This document shows positions 35,084-44,754 of a DNA stretch of 64,000 nucleotides, piece after piece. Within the stretch, counting starts at the first letter, position 1; the number at the start of each line of letters is the position of its first letter. The notes beneath the pieces are model-generated. The model did not search any database, was not told the DNA's origin, and saw only the letters and a list, made by a program, of their open reading frames with translations. This DNA is from an uncultured Bacilli bacterium (GTDB lineage: Bacteria; Bacillota_I; Bacilli_A; RF39; UBA660), in contig CAKOOH010000002.1 of assembly GCA_934098485.1 (NCBI GenBank), positions 104,162 through 168,161 of the forward strand. The letters are read 5' to 3'. The position numbers were made by a program, and so were the translations under genes.

Positions 35084-37021
35084 ATGAATTACAAAAAAAT
35101 GATAATTTCATTTTTATTAACGATATATTTTGAAATTACTTACCACTTGTTAATTTTCAAAAATTTTGATATAAAAAGTGCTTGTTATCTATTTATATTT
35201 TCTATTATTACTAGCCTTTTTATCGACTTAATTACATCTTTATTTAATAAAACAATTAATAAATGGTTTTTCATTGGAATTGAAATGTTTATTACTATCC
35301 TATTTTTAGCCCAATTTATTAACTATAAATTCTATGGTAATGTCTTAAGTGTCTATTCTTGCATTCATGGCGGCCAAGTTTTTGGTTTTATGAGTGCCAT
35401 TATTGCTGTTATAAATGAAAATATTTTAGGTACAATTTTATTTCTTATTCCTATTATAATTTTATTATTACTTCATCAAAAATTATTAGTAGAAAATCTT
35501 ACCTGGAAACCAGTAATTATTAAAAGCATCATTTTATTACTAATATTTATAACAGGTTTATTATCTCTTAATTTAGATAATAAAGAAATTTATAGTGCTA
35601 AAAATTTATATTTTAATAAACACGTTCCTAATTCTATGGCTCAAACCTTTGGCATTTTAACAACCATGCGCCTAGATTTAAAAAGAACTATTACTAACTT
35701 TGAAGAAGATTTTATAACAGTTAGTAAAGAACCTAACAATAGTGATAACTCAGCATCATCTAATAATAAACCTAAAGAATATAATAAAGAAGATATTGAT
35801 TTTACTTCACTTATTGAAAATGAAACAAATAAAGAAATAATAAAAATTCATGAATATATGAGTGCTTCTACTCCTAGCGAAAAAAATGAATATACTGGTA
35901 TGTTTAAAGGGAAAAATTTAATCGTACTTGTAGCCGAAGCCTGGAATCCTATCGCTGTTAATGAAGAATTAACCCCCACTTTGTACAAATTAGTAAATAC
36001 TGGTTTTAACTTTTCTAACTTTTATTCTCCTATATATTATGTCAGCACATCCGATGGTGAATATGTATCTTTAACTAGCCTACTTCCTAAAGAAAGTGTG
36101 TGGAGTTTTTACAAATCAAGTAACAATTATTTACCTTATACTTATGGTAATGTATTTAAAGAAATGGGATATACTACCTATGCTTTTCATGACGGAACTT
36201 ACAAATTTTATGATAGACACCTTTCCCATCCGAATATGGGATACACTTATATGGCATGCGGAAATGGTTTAGAAAAACTTATGAACTGCAAAAAATGGCC
36301 TCAAAGTGATTTAGAAATGATTAATTCAACATTTGATATGTATTCTGATAGTGAGCACTTTATGACCTACTATATGACCATATCAGGCCACTTAGAATAT
36401 AACTTCGGCGGAAATAATATGGCATACAAAAATAAGTCTTTAGTTGAAAACACCAATTATAGCACTGCTATTAAAGCCTATATTGCTAGTCAAAAAGAAC
36501 TAGATTCCGCTTTAGAAACATTACTTGTTAAATTAGAACAAAAAGGCATTTTAGATGATACTGTCATTGTATTATCGGCTGATCACTATCCCTATGGACT
36601 TACCCTTAACCAAATAAAAGAGGTCATGGATATAAATGATGACAAATTTGATATTCACAAAAACAATTTAGTTATCTGGAACAGTAAAATGAAAAAATCT
36701 ATAAAAGTAGATAAGTATGCCGAAAGTTTAGATATCCTACCTACTATATTAAACCTCTTTGGAATTAACTTTGATTCAAGACTTTTAATGGGAAGAGATA
36801 TATTATCATCAAATGAAGATGGTTTAGTCATTTTAAATGACCGTTCATGGATTACAGATAAAGGTAAATATAATGCCGCCACTAAAAAATTCACTCCATT
36901 TACAGATGAAGAATTAGAAGAAAATTATGTAGATAAAATAAATACTATTGTCTATAACAAATATGTCATATCAAAAAATATTTTGGAAACAAATTATTAT
37001 AAATATGTATTTAACAAATAA
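35084..37021 (+). CDS. LtaS-like phosphoglycerol transferase / sulfatase-family membrane enzyme
   Basis: 645 residues. Five N-terminal membrane helices (to about 165), then an extracellular alkaline-phosphatase-fold domain. The metal site and nucleophile are visible: LVAEAWNP, then STSDGEY with the candidate catalytic Thr at about 321, and SADHYPYG near 500. The family polymerises glycerol phosphate from phosphatidylglycerol into lipoteichoic acid, or transfers it to other glycolipids. It lies 10 bp before the dGTPase-like gene. AAGGAG ribosome site. Confidence 0.85.
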   Translation: MNYKKMIISFLLTIYFEITYHLLIFKNFDIKSACYLFIFSIITSLFIDLITSLFNKTINKWFFIGIEMFITILFLAQFINYKFYGNVLSVYSCIHGGQVFGFMSAIIAVINENILGTILFLIPIIILLLLHQKLLVENLTWKPVIIKSIILLLIFITGLLSLNLDNKEIYSAKNLYFNKHVPNSMAQTFGILTTMRLDLKRTITNFEEDFITVSKEPNNSDNSASSNNKPKEYNKEDIDFTSLIENETNKEIIKIHEYMSASTPSEKNEYTGMFKGKNLIVLVAEAWNPIAVNEELTPTLYKLVNTGFNFSNFYSPIYYVSTSDGEYVSLTSLLPKESVWSFYKSSNNYLPYTYGNVFKEMGYTTYAFHDGTYKFYDRHLSHPNMGYTYMACGNGLEKLMNCKKWPQSDLEMINSTFDMYSDSEHFMTYYMTISGHLEYNFGGNNMAYKNKSLVENTNYSTAIKAYIASQKELDSALETLLVKLEQKGILDDTVIVLSADHYPYGLTLNQIKEVMDINDDKFDIHKNNLVIWNSKMKKSIKVDKYAESLDILPTILNLFGINFDSRLLMGRDILSSNEDGLVILNDRSWITDKGKYNAATKKFTPFTDEELEENYVDKINTIVYNKYVISKNILETNYYKYVFNK

Positions 37022-37030
37022 GGAGTTATT

Positions 37031-38149
37031 ATGGATATAAAAAAAACAATGCTTAAACAAGAAAATTATTATTCAAAATATGCAACATTTGACAAAGACG
37101 CGATTAGATTAAAGGAATATATCCCAGATATTAGACCTAATTATTATCGTGATATTGATCGCATCATTCATAGTTGTTCTTATACTCGTTATATGGACAA
37201 AACTCAAGTTTTCTCTTTAAATGATAATGATAATATTTCTAAAAGAATGGTTCACGTTCAATTAGTAAGTAAAATTGCCAGAACTATTGGTAGAGCCTTA
37301 TCTTTAAATGAAGATTTAATTGAAGCTATTAGTTTAGGCCATGATTTAGGTCATGTTCCTTTTGGTCATGAAGGCGAAAGAATTTTAAACGAGATATCTC
37401 TAAAACACAATGAAGGTTATTTTAATCATAATGTTCAAAGTGTAAGAGAACTTATGACTTTAGAAGAAAATGGTAAAGGAAAAAATATAACGGTGCAAGT
37501 TCTTGATGGAATTTTATGTCACAATGGAGAATTAGAACTTCACAAGTATAAACCCAAAAAGAAAAGCGTTAAAGATTTCTTAACTGATTACTTGAATTGT
37601 TATAAAATCAAAGGATACACTAAAACCTTGGTTCCCATGACTTTAGAAGGCTGTGTTGTAAGATTATCTGACATCATTGCTTATCTAGGAAGAGACATTG
37701 AAGACGCTGAAAGAATTGGCATGTTTGATAAAAATATTATTCCTGATAATATTAAAAGCATTTTAGGCTCTACTAATCACGATATAGTTAATACCATTAT
37801 TTTAGATGTTATAAAAAATAGTGAAGGAAAATCTTACATATCTGTTAGCAATGAAATATTTGTGGCTATTAAAGAGTTAAAAGCATTTAATTATAAAAAT
37901 ATTTATGAAAAGTGTCATACTAAAGAAGAACTAGAAAATTATAAATATATGTTTAACTTTCTTTTTGATAAACTTTTAGATACAATAAAAAAAGAAGATA
38001 AAAATCATAATATCTTCAAAATATATTTAAATAGTATGGATGAAAATTATTTAAAAAATACCACTGATGAAAGAAAAGTTATCGACTACATAGCTGGTAT
38101 GACCGACGATTACTTTCTTAAAGAATATAAAAACTATCAAGAATCTTGA
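37031..38149 (+). CDS. dGTPase-like HD-domain phosphohydrolase
   Basis: 372 residues. The HD metal site reads GHDLGHVPFGHEGE at about 100-113, preceded by a HVQLVSKIARTIGRAL helix and the RIIHSCSYTRYMDKTQVF start typical of deoxyguanosinetriphosphate triphosphohydrolases. The enzyme probably cleaves dNTPs to nucleoside and triphosphate. Cotranscribed with the LtaS-like gene and ends at a shared terminator. Confidence 0.85.
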   Translation: MDIKKTMLKQENYYSKYATFDKDAIRLKEYIPDIRPNYYRDIDRIIHSCSYTRYMDKTQVFSLNDNDNISKRMVHVQLVSKIARTIGRALSLNEDLIEAISLGHDLGHVPFGHEGERILNEISLKHNEGYFNHNVQSVRELMTLEENGKGKNITVQVLDGILCHNGELELHKYKPKKKSVKDFLTDYLNCYKIKGYTKTLVPMTLEGCVVRLSDIIAYLGRDIEDAERIGMFDKNIIPDNIKSILGSTNHDIVNTIILDVIKNSEGKSYISVSNEIFVAIKELKAFNYKNIYEKCHTKEELENYKYMFNFLFDKLLDTIKKEDKNHNIFKIYLNSMDENYLKNTTDERKVIDYIAGMTDDYFLKEYKNYQES

Positions 38150-38158
38150 TAGTTTTAT
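38131..38158. terminator. Bidirectional terminator between the dGTPase-like gene and rny
   Basis: ACTATCAAG-AAT-CTTGATAGT perfect hairpin with T-runs on both strands, placed between converging genes. Confidence 0.85.
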
Positions 38159-39708
38159 TTTGCTTCTTCTAAAGCTCTAGTTTCTCTTATTACTGTAATT
38201 TTAATAGTTCCTGGATATTGCATTTCAGCTTCAATTTTATCTTTCATTTCTCTCGCAATTTTAAATGATGTTAAATCATCAACTTCATCTGGCTTTACAA
38301 TAACTCTAACTTCACGTCCCGCTTGCATTGCATAAGTTTTTTCTACACCATCAAAACTATTACCAATATTTTCTAGGTCTTCTAAACGTTTAATATAATT
38401 TTCCATAGAGTCATTTCTTGCACCTGGTCTTGCTGCTGATAATGTATCCGCAATTGATACTAAAACCGCAATAATACTTTTTGGTTCTGTTCCTCCATGA
38501 TGAGATAAAATTGAATTTAATACTACTTCACTTTCACCATATTTCTTTGCTAAATCAGCACCAATCTCAACATGACTACCTTCCATTTCAAAATCAATTG
38601 CTTTACCAATATCATGTAATAGTCCGGCTCTTTTAGCAAGTATTACATTTTCACCTAATTCACCGGCCATAATCCCACAAAGATTAGCAACTTCAATTGA
38701 ATGTTTTAAAGCATTTTGACCATAACTAGTTCTAAAATTTAATTTACCAATTAAATTTACTAGACTAGGATCAATTTTAGTAATTCCTAATTCATAAATT
38801 GCTTCATTACCAATTTCTGTAACTCTGGTATTCATATCCTTACATACTTTATCATATATTTCTTCAATTCTCGTTGGATGAATACGTCCATCTTTTATAA
38901 GTGTTTCAATAGTTTCCTTAGCAATTTCCCTTCTAAAAGGATCAAATGTTGAAATAACAATAGCTTCCGGAGTATCATCAATTAACAAATCAACCCCTGT
39001 TACAGCTTCAAAAGTACGAATATTACGTCCTTCTCTACCTATTAATCTTCCCTTCATTTCATCACTAGGTAAACTAATAGTTGTAACTGTCTGTATAGAT
39101 GCTACATCATTTGAATATTTTTCCATCGCATCTACTAATAAACTTTTTGCTTTTTTATCAACCTCAAGTTTAGCTTCTGCTTCTTTATCCTTGATAAATT
39201 CGGCTATTTCCTTACTCATACTAGTTTCAACTTTTTCCATAACTAAGTCATGAGCTTTTTCTTTTGATAGCTTAGAAATTTTTTCTAAATTATCCATTTC
39301 TTCTCTAAGAAGTTCATCCATTTTTAATTCTTTTTCTTGTATTGCTTTTTGAAGATTATTTAAATTTTGATCTTTTTGTTCTAATAAGTTGTCTCTATTT
39401 TGAAGCATTTCCTCTCTTTTATCAAGAGATTTTTCACGTTGCATAAGTCTTTCTTCAGCTTTTTCAGCTTCTAACTTTCTTTCTTTGACTTCGCGATCTG
39501 CCTCCTGTTTTAATTTAAAAGTTTCTTCTTTTAATTCAATGATACTATCTCTTTTAGCTTTATCAGCTTCTTTTTTAGCATCACTTATTATTTTTTCAGC
39601 CTTTTTACCAGCACCAGCACCAGTTAATATAATAATTGCATAGATAGTGCCACCACCAAGTAATAGTCCAATAAAAAGAGTTAAAATGGAAGCTGCATTA
39701 AAATCCAT
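38155..39708 (-). CDS. rny: Ribonuclease Y
   Basis: 517 residues. Membrane helix at the N-terminus (ASILTLFIGLLLGGGTIYAI), a long coiled coil (about 35-200), KH domain (LIGREGRNIRTFEAVTGVD), and an HD domain (LLHDIGKAIDFEMEGSHVE). It is the membrane-bound endonuclease that starts mRNA decay in Bacilli. I start at ATG 39708, which has GGAGGAAC 5 bp upstream; a 13-codon in-frame extension precedes it and reads like noncoding leader. Located downstream of recA, as in Bacillus. Confidence 0.95.
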   Translation of the reverse strand: MDFNAASILTLFIGLLLGGGTIYAIIILTGAGAGKKAEKIISDAKKEADKAKRDSIIELKEETFKLKQEADREVKERKLEAEKAEERLMQREKSLDKREEMLQNRDNLLEQKDQNLNNLQKAIQEKELKMDELLREEMDNLEKISKLSKEKAHDLVMEKVETSMSKEIAEFIKDKEAEAKLEVDKKAKSLLVDAMEKYSNDVASIQTVTTISLPSDEMKGRLIGREGRNIRTFEAVTGVDLLIDDTPEAIVISTFDPFRREIAKETIETLIKDGRIHPTRIEEIYDKVCKDMNTRVTEIGNEAIYELGITKIDPSLVNLIGKLNFRTSYGQNALKHSIEVANLCGIMAGELGENVILAKRAGLLHDIGKAIDFEMEGSHVEIGADLAKKYGESEVVLNSILSHHGGTEPKSIIAVLVSIADTLSAARPGARNDSMENYIKRLEDLENIGNSFDGVEKTYAMQAGREVRVIVKPDEVDDLTSFKIAREMKDKIEAEMQYPGTIKITVIRETRALEEAK

Positions 39709-39804
39709 AATGTTCCTCCACTTTCTATCATAGAAAATTACTTTCATAATATCTATACTTTTATTATAAAGTTATTTTATTAAATAATCAAGAATAAGAG
39801 AAAA

Positions 39805-39833
39805 AAATTATAAAACGGTCTGTTTTATAATTA
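39805..39833 (-). terminator. Terminator of recA
   Basis: ATTATAAAAC-AGACC-GTTTTATAAT hairpin on the minus strand followed by TTTTTTCTC. Confidence 0.85.
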
Positions 39834-40856
39834 ATTCTTCTTTTCTTTATTTTTAATAGTAATTTGATAAGCCTCTCTAACTTTATTTTCAATTTCTTCC
39901 ATTAAAACTGGATTGTCTTTCAAATATTGTTTAACATTTTCTCTACCTTGACCAATCTTCTCACCATTATAGCTAAACCAAGCACCAGATTTATTAATAA
40001 TATCTTTGCTACTTGCTAAATCAACTAATTCACCTGTCTTACTAATACCTTCACCATACATAATATCGACTACAGCCGTTTTAAAAGGTGGTGCTACTTT
40101 ATTTTTAACTACTTTAATATTGGTTTTATTTCCGACTACATTATCCCCAAGTTTAATTTGCTCTCCTCTTCTAATATCAAGTCTAATTGTAGAATAAAAT
40201 TTTAATGCTCTACCACCTGGTGTCGTTTCTGGATTTCCAAATAGTACTCCCACTTTTTCTCTTAACTGATTAATAAAAATGGCTGTCGTTTTAGTTTTAT
40301 TAATAGTACCAGATAATTTTCTTAAAGCTTGACTCATTAATCTTGCTTGAAGTCCAACATGAGAATCTCCCATTTCTCCTTCAATTTCTGCTTGTGGAAC
40401 TAAAGCTGCTACAGAATCTATTACTACTATATTTACAGCTTCACTTCTAACCAACGCTTCGCAAATTTCTAAAGCCTGCTCTCCTGTATCTGGTTGACTT
40501 AATAATAACTCATCAATATCTACGCCTAATTTTTTAGCATATACAGGATCTAAAGCATGCTCAGCATCAATAAAAGCAGCTCTGCCACCTTCTTTTTGCA
40601 CTTCTGCAATTGCTTCTAAAGCAATTGTGGTTTTACCAGAAGATTCTGGGCCATATATTTCAATAATTCTTCCTTTAGGAAAACCACCAACACCTAAAGC
40701 TATATCAAGGCCCAATGAACCAGATGGTGTAACATCAATTTCCATATGTTCACTACTACCAAGTTTCATTATTGCACCCTTACCAAATTGTTTTTCAATA
40801 TCAGCAAGAACTTGCTCTAAAGCTTTATCTTTATCTTTTACATCAATACTTTTCAA
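39831..40856 (-). CDS. recA: Recombinase RecA
   Basis: 341 residues. Walker [10 protein letters not shown], the MAW-like [12 protein letters not shown], loop L1 and the conserved [20 protein letters not shown] are intact. RecA forms filaments on single-stranded DNA, drives strand exchange and triggers LexA self-cleavage. Translation begins at TTG 40856, with AGGTGA 8 bp upstream; no ATG or GTG fits the conserved start. Single gene under an SOS-type promoter and with its own terminator. Confidence 0.97.
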   Translation of the reverse strand: MKSIDVKDKDKALEQVLADIEKQFGKGAIMKLGSSEHMEIDVTPSGSLGLDIALGVGGFPKGRIIEIYGPESSGKTTIALEAIAEVQKEGGRAAFIDAEHALDPVYAKKLGVDIDELLLSQPDTGEQALEICEALVRSEAVNIVVIDSVAALVPQAEIEGEMGDSHVGLQARLMSQALRKLSGTINKTKTTAIFINQLREKVGVLFGNPETTPGGRALKFYSTIRLDIRRGEQIKLGDNVVGNKTNIKVVKNKVAPPFKTAVVDIMYGEGISKTGELVDLASSKDIINKSGAWFSYNGEKIGQGRENVKQYLKDNPVLMEEIENKVREAYQITIKNKEKKN

Positions 40857-40890
40857 GTTAAATTCACCTATTTCTTTCTCTTACAACTTC

Positions 40891-40919
40891 ATTTTAATAT
40901 ATTAATATTCAAAAGTCAA
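40891..40919 (-). promoter_or_regulatory. recA promoter
   Basis: TTGACT (40919-40914), a 17-bp spacer, TAAAAT (40896-40891) on the minus strand, 35 bp before the start codon. Confidence 0.8.
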
Positions 40920-40928
40920 CACTTTTCT

Positions 40929-40942
40929 CGAATAATTGTTCG
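40929..40942 (-). promoter_or_regulatory. LexA (SOS) box upstream of recA
   Basis: CGAATAATTGTTCG matches the Bacillus-type LexA/DinR box CGAACNNNNGTTCG at 9 of 10 fixed positions and lies 9 bp upstream of the -35 hexamer. Confidence 0.8.
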
Positions 40943-40967
40943 GCAAATTTTAAAAATTGGCAAAATT

Positions 40968-40994
40968 AAAAAAGTGCCGTATTTGAGCACTTTA
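40968..40994 (-). terminator. Terminator of the rodZ-pgsA operon
   Basis: AAGTGC...GCACTT hairpin with a 9-base loop, then TTTTTAATTTT on the minus strand. Confidence 0.8.
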
Positions 40995-40996
40995 AA

Positions 40997-41593
40997 TTAC
41001 ATTTTTTTAAATATAAATTCTTTATTTGAAATAAAATATTGAATGCCAGAATAAATTGAAAGTACTGTAGCCACTAAAACCAAGTAGTACCCTAAACTAA
41101 CATTAAATAATTCAAAAGGTAAATTTGCAAAAAATACCAAAGAAAGTCCTATCATCATACAAATAGTTTTAAGTTTTCCCCAAATAGATGCTGCTACCAC
41201 TTTGCCTTTTGATCCAGCAATCATTTTAACACAATCAACCGCTGTATCCCTCGTTATAATAATAACTGGAATAACTACTGGAAGAACACCATCACAAGCT
41301 AAAATAATTAAAACCCCATTTACTAAAATCTTATCAGCTATTGCATCCATTACTTTTCCAAAATCTGTCACAATATTTCTTTTTCTAGCAATGTTACCAT
41401 CCAAAAAATCAGTAACTGAAGCAATAATAAATAAAATACCACATATAATATACTTCAAATTTAAAGTAACTTTACCCATCACTAAATATTTAGGAAATTC
41501 ATATCCAACATCATACCAAGGAAAAAGCATAATAATTAATATTATAATAGATAAAACTATTCTTCCCATTGTAATCTTATTCGGTAAATTCAT
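40997..41593 (-). CDS. pgsA: CDP-diacylglycerol-glycerol-3-phosphate 3-phosphatidyltransferase
   Basis: 198 residues from ATG 41593 (AGGAGG 9 bp upstream; the longer TTG-initiated frame includes the ribosome site). The CDP-alcohol phosphotransferase motif D-G-x2-A-R-x8-G-x3-D-x3-D is seen in DFLDGNIARKRNIVTDFGK and MDAIADK. Several membrane helices follow. It makes phosphatidylglycerol phosphate, the precursor of PG and hence of lipoteichoic acid made by LtaS-like enzymes such as the one at 35084. Follows rodZ, as in Bacillus, but cinA is missing between pgsA and recA. Confidence 0.93.
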   Translation of the reverse strand: MNLPNKITMGRIVLSIIILIIMLFPWYDVGYEFPKYLVMGKVTLNLKYIICGILFIIASVTDFLDGNIARKRNIVTDFGKVMDAIADKILVNGVLIILACDGVLPVVIPVIIITRDTAVDCVKMIAGSKGKVVAASIWGKLKTICMMIGLSLVFFANLPFELFNVSLGYYLVLVATVLSIYSGIQYFISNKEFIFKKM

Positions 41594-41606
41594 ATATTGA
41601 TTCCTC

Positions 41607-42083
41607 CTACTTATCAAAATAACTTAACACATTCGTTGTCATATTACCAATCGTAATCTGCTTAATACTCCATATAATTGCAAGTATAACTAATATAACA
41701 ACAACCACAATTGTTATTACAAAATGTTTATTACTAGCAATTGGTACTAACTTAGTATAAGGCGAAGCAATTCTTTCTTCTTCTTGTTCTGCTTTTCTAG
41801 TATCTATCGCAGCTTTTTTAATTTCATTCATTGGTATTTTCGATGTTTTCTCAAATAAATACTCATTAAATTCATCTATTACTTCATCACTATCTAGTCC
41901 TAAATATTTTGCATATTCCATAATATATTTTTTTAATTCAAATATATCTTTAAACGCTCCAATATTACCTTCTTCTATTTGTTTTAAAGATATTACCGGA
42001 ATATTTAAATCTTTACTAACCTCTTCTATGCTAACCCCTGACATTTCTCTTGTACCTTTAAGTACCTCACCTATATTATTAAT
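41607..42083 (-). CDS. rodZ: RodZ-like helix-turn-helix membrane protein, probable AUU start
   Basis: 158 residues if started at ATT 42083. The family N-terminus IGEVLKGTREMSGVSIEEVS and KDLNIPVISLKQIEEGN is complete only when the 13 codons before the first ATG (42044) are included. Those codons contain no ATG, GTG or TTG, and an in-frame TGA lies 2 codons before the ATT. AAAGAGGTGA lies 6 bp before the ATT. No ribosome site fits the ATG. A cytoplasmic HTH is followed by one membrane helix (about 120-140) and a short outer tail. RodZ links MreB to the cell-wall elongation machinery. Followed by pgsA. Confidence 0.8.
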   Translation of the reverse strand: MNNIGEVLKGTREMSGVSIEEVSKDLNIPVISLKQIEEGNIGAFKDIFELKKYIMEYAKYLGLDSDEVIDEFNEYLFEKTSKIPMNEIKKAAIDTRKAEQEEERIASPYTKLVPIASNKHFVITIVVVVILVILAIIWSIKQITIGNMTTNVLSYFDK

Positions 42084-42107
42084 AAAATGTCACCTCTTTA
42101 ATAAAAA

Positions 42108-42461
42108 AAACAATAATATCAAATAAGCCATGTTCTGTCCCCATTAAAGGGTGGCAAACATTTATCTTACTATTACTAGTACCTTTTTAAAACTTATCCT
42201 TCGCTTTAAAAAAGCTCCCCTACCAAAATTTGGGTTTCTCGCTTGTGGGGTTTACCACGTTCCATTATACCAGTTTCCCAGTATACTCGTCTCTTTGGCA
42301 CTTTTATATCTAATATAACCATTTAAGGTTACCTCGAAGCCGTTAGTAAAACTACCTAAGGTTATTTATTCCCTTAGCACAAACACTAAAATCATCACAG
42401 ATTTTGCGAGCATGGACTTTCCTCTACACTTATATGCAGCGTTTGCCTATGATATTATTCT
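42108..42461 (-). ncRNA. rnpB: RNase P RNA, class B
   Basis: About 350 nt. The minus strand has the conserved GAGGAAAGTCCATGCTCGC (CR-I) near the 5' end. The class B block GGAACGTGGTAAACCCC followed by GCGAGAAACCCAAATTTTGG is present, as is ACAGAACATGGCTTA at the 3' end. The 5' AATAATATCA and 3' TGATATTATT pair as helix P1, and a T-run of eight follows as terminator. It is the catalytic RNA that trims tRNA 5' leaders. Adjacent to gpsB, as in Bacillus subtilis; its 5' end overlaps the gpsB stop. Confidence 0.95.
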
Positions 42462-42781
42462 TTTCCGTAAACTATTTTTTCTAAATTAGATAATCTTCTT
42501 AAAACATCAACATTTCCCGAACCTACTACTGATCCGCTATCATCATTTACAGCATCTATAGCCGTTTTAAGTTTACGGTACTCTGCTTGAAGTTTTCTAT
42601 TATCTTCAATTAAATTTACGTTGTCTTGTTCAAGTTTTTTTATTGTACGTAAGAATTCGGTATAATCTCTAATTACCATATCAAGAAATTTATCTACTTC
42701 TTGCATACGATAACCTCTAGCATCAATTTTAAAATCATGTTCTAGTATTTCCTGTGGAGTCAAATAATACTTATCATCCAT
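42455..42781 (-). CDS. gpsB: Cell division regulator GpsB (DivIVA family)
   Basis: 108 residues from ATG 42781 (AAGGTGG 8 bp upstream; earlier GTG/TTG codons lie in or after the site). The DivIVA N-terminal motif LTPQEILEHDFKIDARGYRM and EVDKFLDMVIRDY is followed by a coiled coil and the short GpsB C-terminal helix LRRLSNLEKIVYG. GpsB shuttles penicillin-binding proteins between elongation and division sites. Its message continues into rnpB. Confidence 0.92.
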   Translation of the reverse strand: MDDKYYLTPQEILEHDFKIDARGYRMQEVDKFLDMVIRDYTEFLRTIKKLEQDNVNLIEDNRKLQAEYRKLKTAIDAVNDDSGSVVGSGNVDVLRRLSNLEKIVYGKE

Positions 42782-42808
42782 CAAATTTACCACCTTCTTA
42801 CTTAATAT

Positions 42809-42837
42809 ATTTTATTATTTGTTACTAGTTTTGTCAA
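42809..42837 (-). promoter_or_regulatory. gpsB-rnpB promoter
   Basis: TTGACA (42837-42832), a 17-bp spacer and TAAAAT (42814-42809): a near-consensus sigma-A promoter. Confidence 0.85.
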
Positions 42838-42971
42838 GGCTATGCTTAATTAAGATAAGATCATAATACACTATTGTATTTTCTGTTTTATTAATAAGTT
42901 TATTAAAAATATCATTCATTATTATCACCATTAATAGCATAGCACATTATAAATTTTTATACTTAAATTCG

Positions 42972-44687
42972 TCAAATTATGCCAAAATATTTTAAAATTG
43001 AATTGGCAATTGTTTCCCCAATAAGTTTTTTATTCGTCATAATCCATGAAGCATCTTCTAAATAATCATGATGTGCAATTTCTACTAAAACTCCTAAAGG
43101 AACAAATCTCGTATTAACTTCACCTAAAGAACCATTCGCATACTTAACTCCCCTATTTTTGGTAGGATTATCTTTATCATAATATATACTAAATAAATCT
43201 TTTTGAATAATATTACCTAAATCATAAGCCGCACATGATTCATCATTAATCCATGTCTCTACTCCGCTAGCCGTATGATCTGTACTTCCATTCGAATGTA
43301 CTGCTAAATGCACATCTGCTCCATAAAATCTTGAATCAGCTGTCCACAAATTAATATTACCATTCGGATTATTCCTATAAACTTTAACGCCCATCTCTTT
43401 TAAGCGAGCTTCAATATAATCTGATAAATCGTTCATCTCAGCCATTTCATTAGTATAACCAACACTTTTAACTCCTAAATTACCACTTTGATTAGATGGA
43501 CTTAAATAAACACGGTATTCTTTCTTATTACCAACATTTATATTATACTCACTTACTAAACTATCATTTTTCTTCTTTTCTTTAACAACTGTTTTTAAAA
43601 CTACATTTTCCGTAACTTCAATTGGTTCTTCATATAAAATACCATTATCTACTGGATTACTTCCATCCAAAGTATAATAAATCTTTCCATCTTTATTAGG
43701 ATTACTAATAATAATCTTACTGCCACTTGGAACATACTTATAATTTAAATTAATAAACGCCGGCTTTAAAGTATCTTTTTCATTCATCTTAAAAGAAACC
43801 TCAGCCTCTTTAGTATAATTATCATAACCATCATAATATGCTTTTATTTTAATTTTATAAGTTTCACTTTTATTAAAAAATTCCGAACTAATAATAAATT
43901 TATGATCTAAAATTGCTGTTTCCTTAAGTAATAAATCACCCTTGTAAATTAAAACTACATATTTAGTCGCATTTTCTCCGCCTTCAAAATCTACTGTTAC
44001 ATCATTATAATCAAGTGTACTTCCTTCCACAGGCATTGTTATTTTTAAATCACTAATCGGACTTAAATTATTATATAAATCAATTTCATTAACAACACTT
44101 TTGCCATTATAAATCTTAGCCGTTAATTTTTGATTAGAACCACTAAACAATTTAGAAGATATAATATACTCATTACTATTTAATTTTTCCTTTTTTAAAA
44201 CATAATTTCCATCATTAATTGTAATTAAATAATCCTTAGCCTTAATATCTCCATCTATATTTAAATAATAATCAACATTATCTTCCAGAACCAAACTATT
44301 ATTATTACTAAATGTTGGCTCATGATAAGTAAACACATAAGGATTTTTTACTGTTATACTATCATCAAATTCATCAAAAGCAAAGATAACTAACATATAC
44401 TCTTGATTATATTTTATATTTTTTAAATCTATATTTATATCATTATCATAAAAAACATTACTATAAAATAAATCTTTATTATCATTATTATATATTATTA
44501 CTTCATAATATTTCGCTGCTTTTACTTTTTCAAATTTAATATGATATGATGTACTAATATTATCTACACTAATAATACTAAAATTTTTTAGATAATTATC
44601 ACTATTAATTAAAGATAGAGAGACCCCTATCGTGGTAATAACAAAAACTATAACAATAAAACTTAAACTTATTAATGTTTTTTTCAT
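42972..44687 (-). CDS. Secreted N-acetylmuramoyl-L-alanine amidase (Amidase_3) with Ig-like repeats
   Basis: 571 residues. The N-terminal membrane/signal helix is followed by several fibronectin/Ig-like domains (about 30-300) and a chitobiase C-terminal-like unit (KIYYTLDGSNPVDNG). The C-terminal catalytic domain covers about 385-571: YLSPSNQSGNLG, EMAEMNDL, HLAVHSN and LVEIAHHD. Canonical Amidase_3 enzymes start DPGHGG; here the first His is replaced by SPSNQ, as in a clostridial subgroup, so metal binding rests on the remaining Glu and His. It should cleave the sugar-peptide bond of peptidoglycan. Confidence 0.82.
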   Translation of the reverse strand: MKKTLISLSFIVIVFVITTIGVSLSLINSDNYLKNFSIISVDNISTSYHIKFEKVKAAKYYEVIIYNNDNKDLFYSNVFYDNDINIDLKNIKYNQEYMLVIFAFDEFDDSITVKNPYVFTYHEPTFSNNNSLVLEDNVDYYLNIDGDIKAKDYLITINDGNYVLKKEKLNSNEYIISSKLFSGSNQKLTAKIYNGKSVVNEIDLYNNLSPISDLKITMPVEGSTLDYNDVTVDFEGGENATKYVVLIYKGDLLLKETAILDHKFIISSEFFNKSETYKIKIKAYYDGYDNYTKEAEVSFKMNEKDTLKPAFINLNYKYVPSGSKIIISNPNKDGKIYYTLDGSNPVDNGILYEEPIEVTENVVLKTVVKEKKKNDSLVSEYNINVGNKKEYRVYLSPSNQSGNLGVKSVGYTNEMAEMNDLSDYIEARLKEMGVKVYRNNPNGNINLWTADSRFYGADVHLAVHSNGSTDHTASGVETWINDESCAAYDLGNIIQKDLFSIYYDKDNPTKNRGVKYANGSLGEVNTRFVPLGVLVEIAHHDYLEDASWIMTNKKLIGETIANSILKYFGII

Positions 44688-44734
44688 ATACTCCTCTTAT
44701 TCTATTAAATATTATATCTTATTTTTGCATTTAA

Positions 44735-44754
44735 AAAAAGACCATTTGGTCTAA
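44735..44754 (-). terminator. Terminator downstream of the 204-residue gene
   Basis: AGACCA/TGGTCT hairpin with a 2-base centre and TTTTTTTAAA on the minus strand. Confidence 0.7.

Noticed and set aside
42815..42919. Minus-strand ORF of 34 codons upstream of gpsB
   Set aside because: It overlaps the near-consensus gpsB promoter and has low-complexity content; probably chance.
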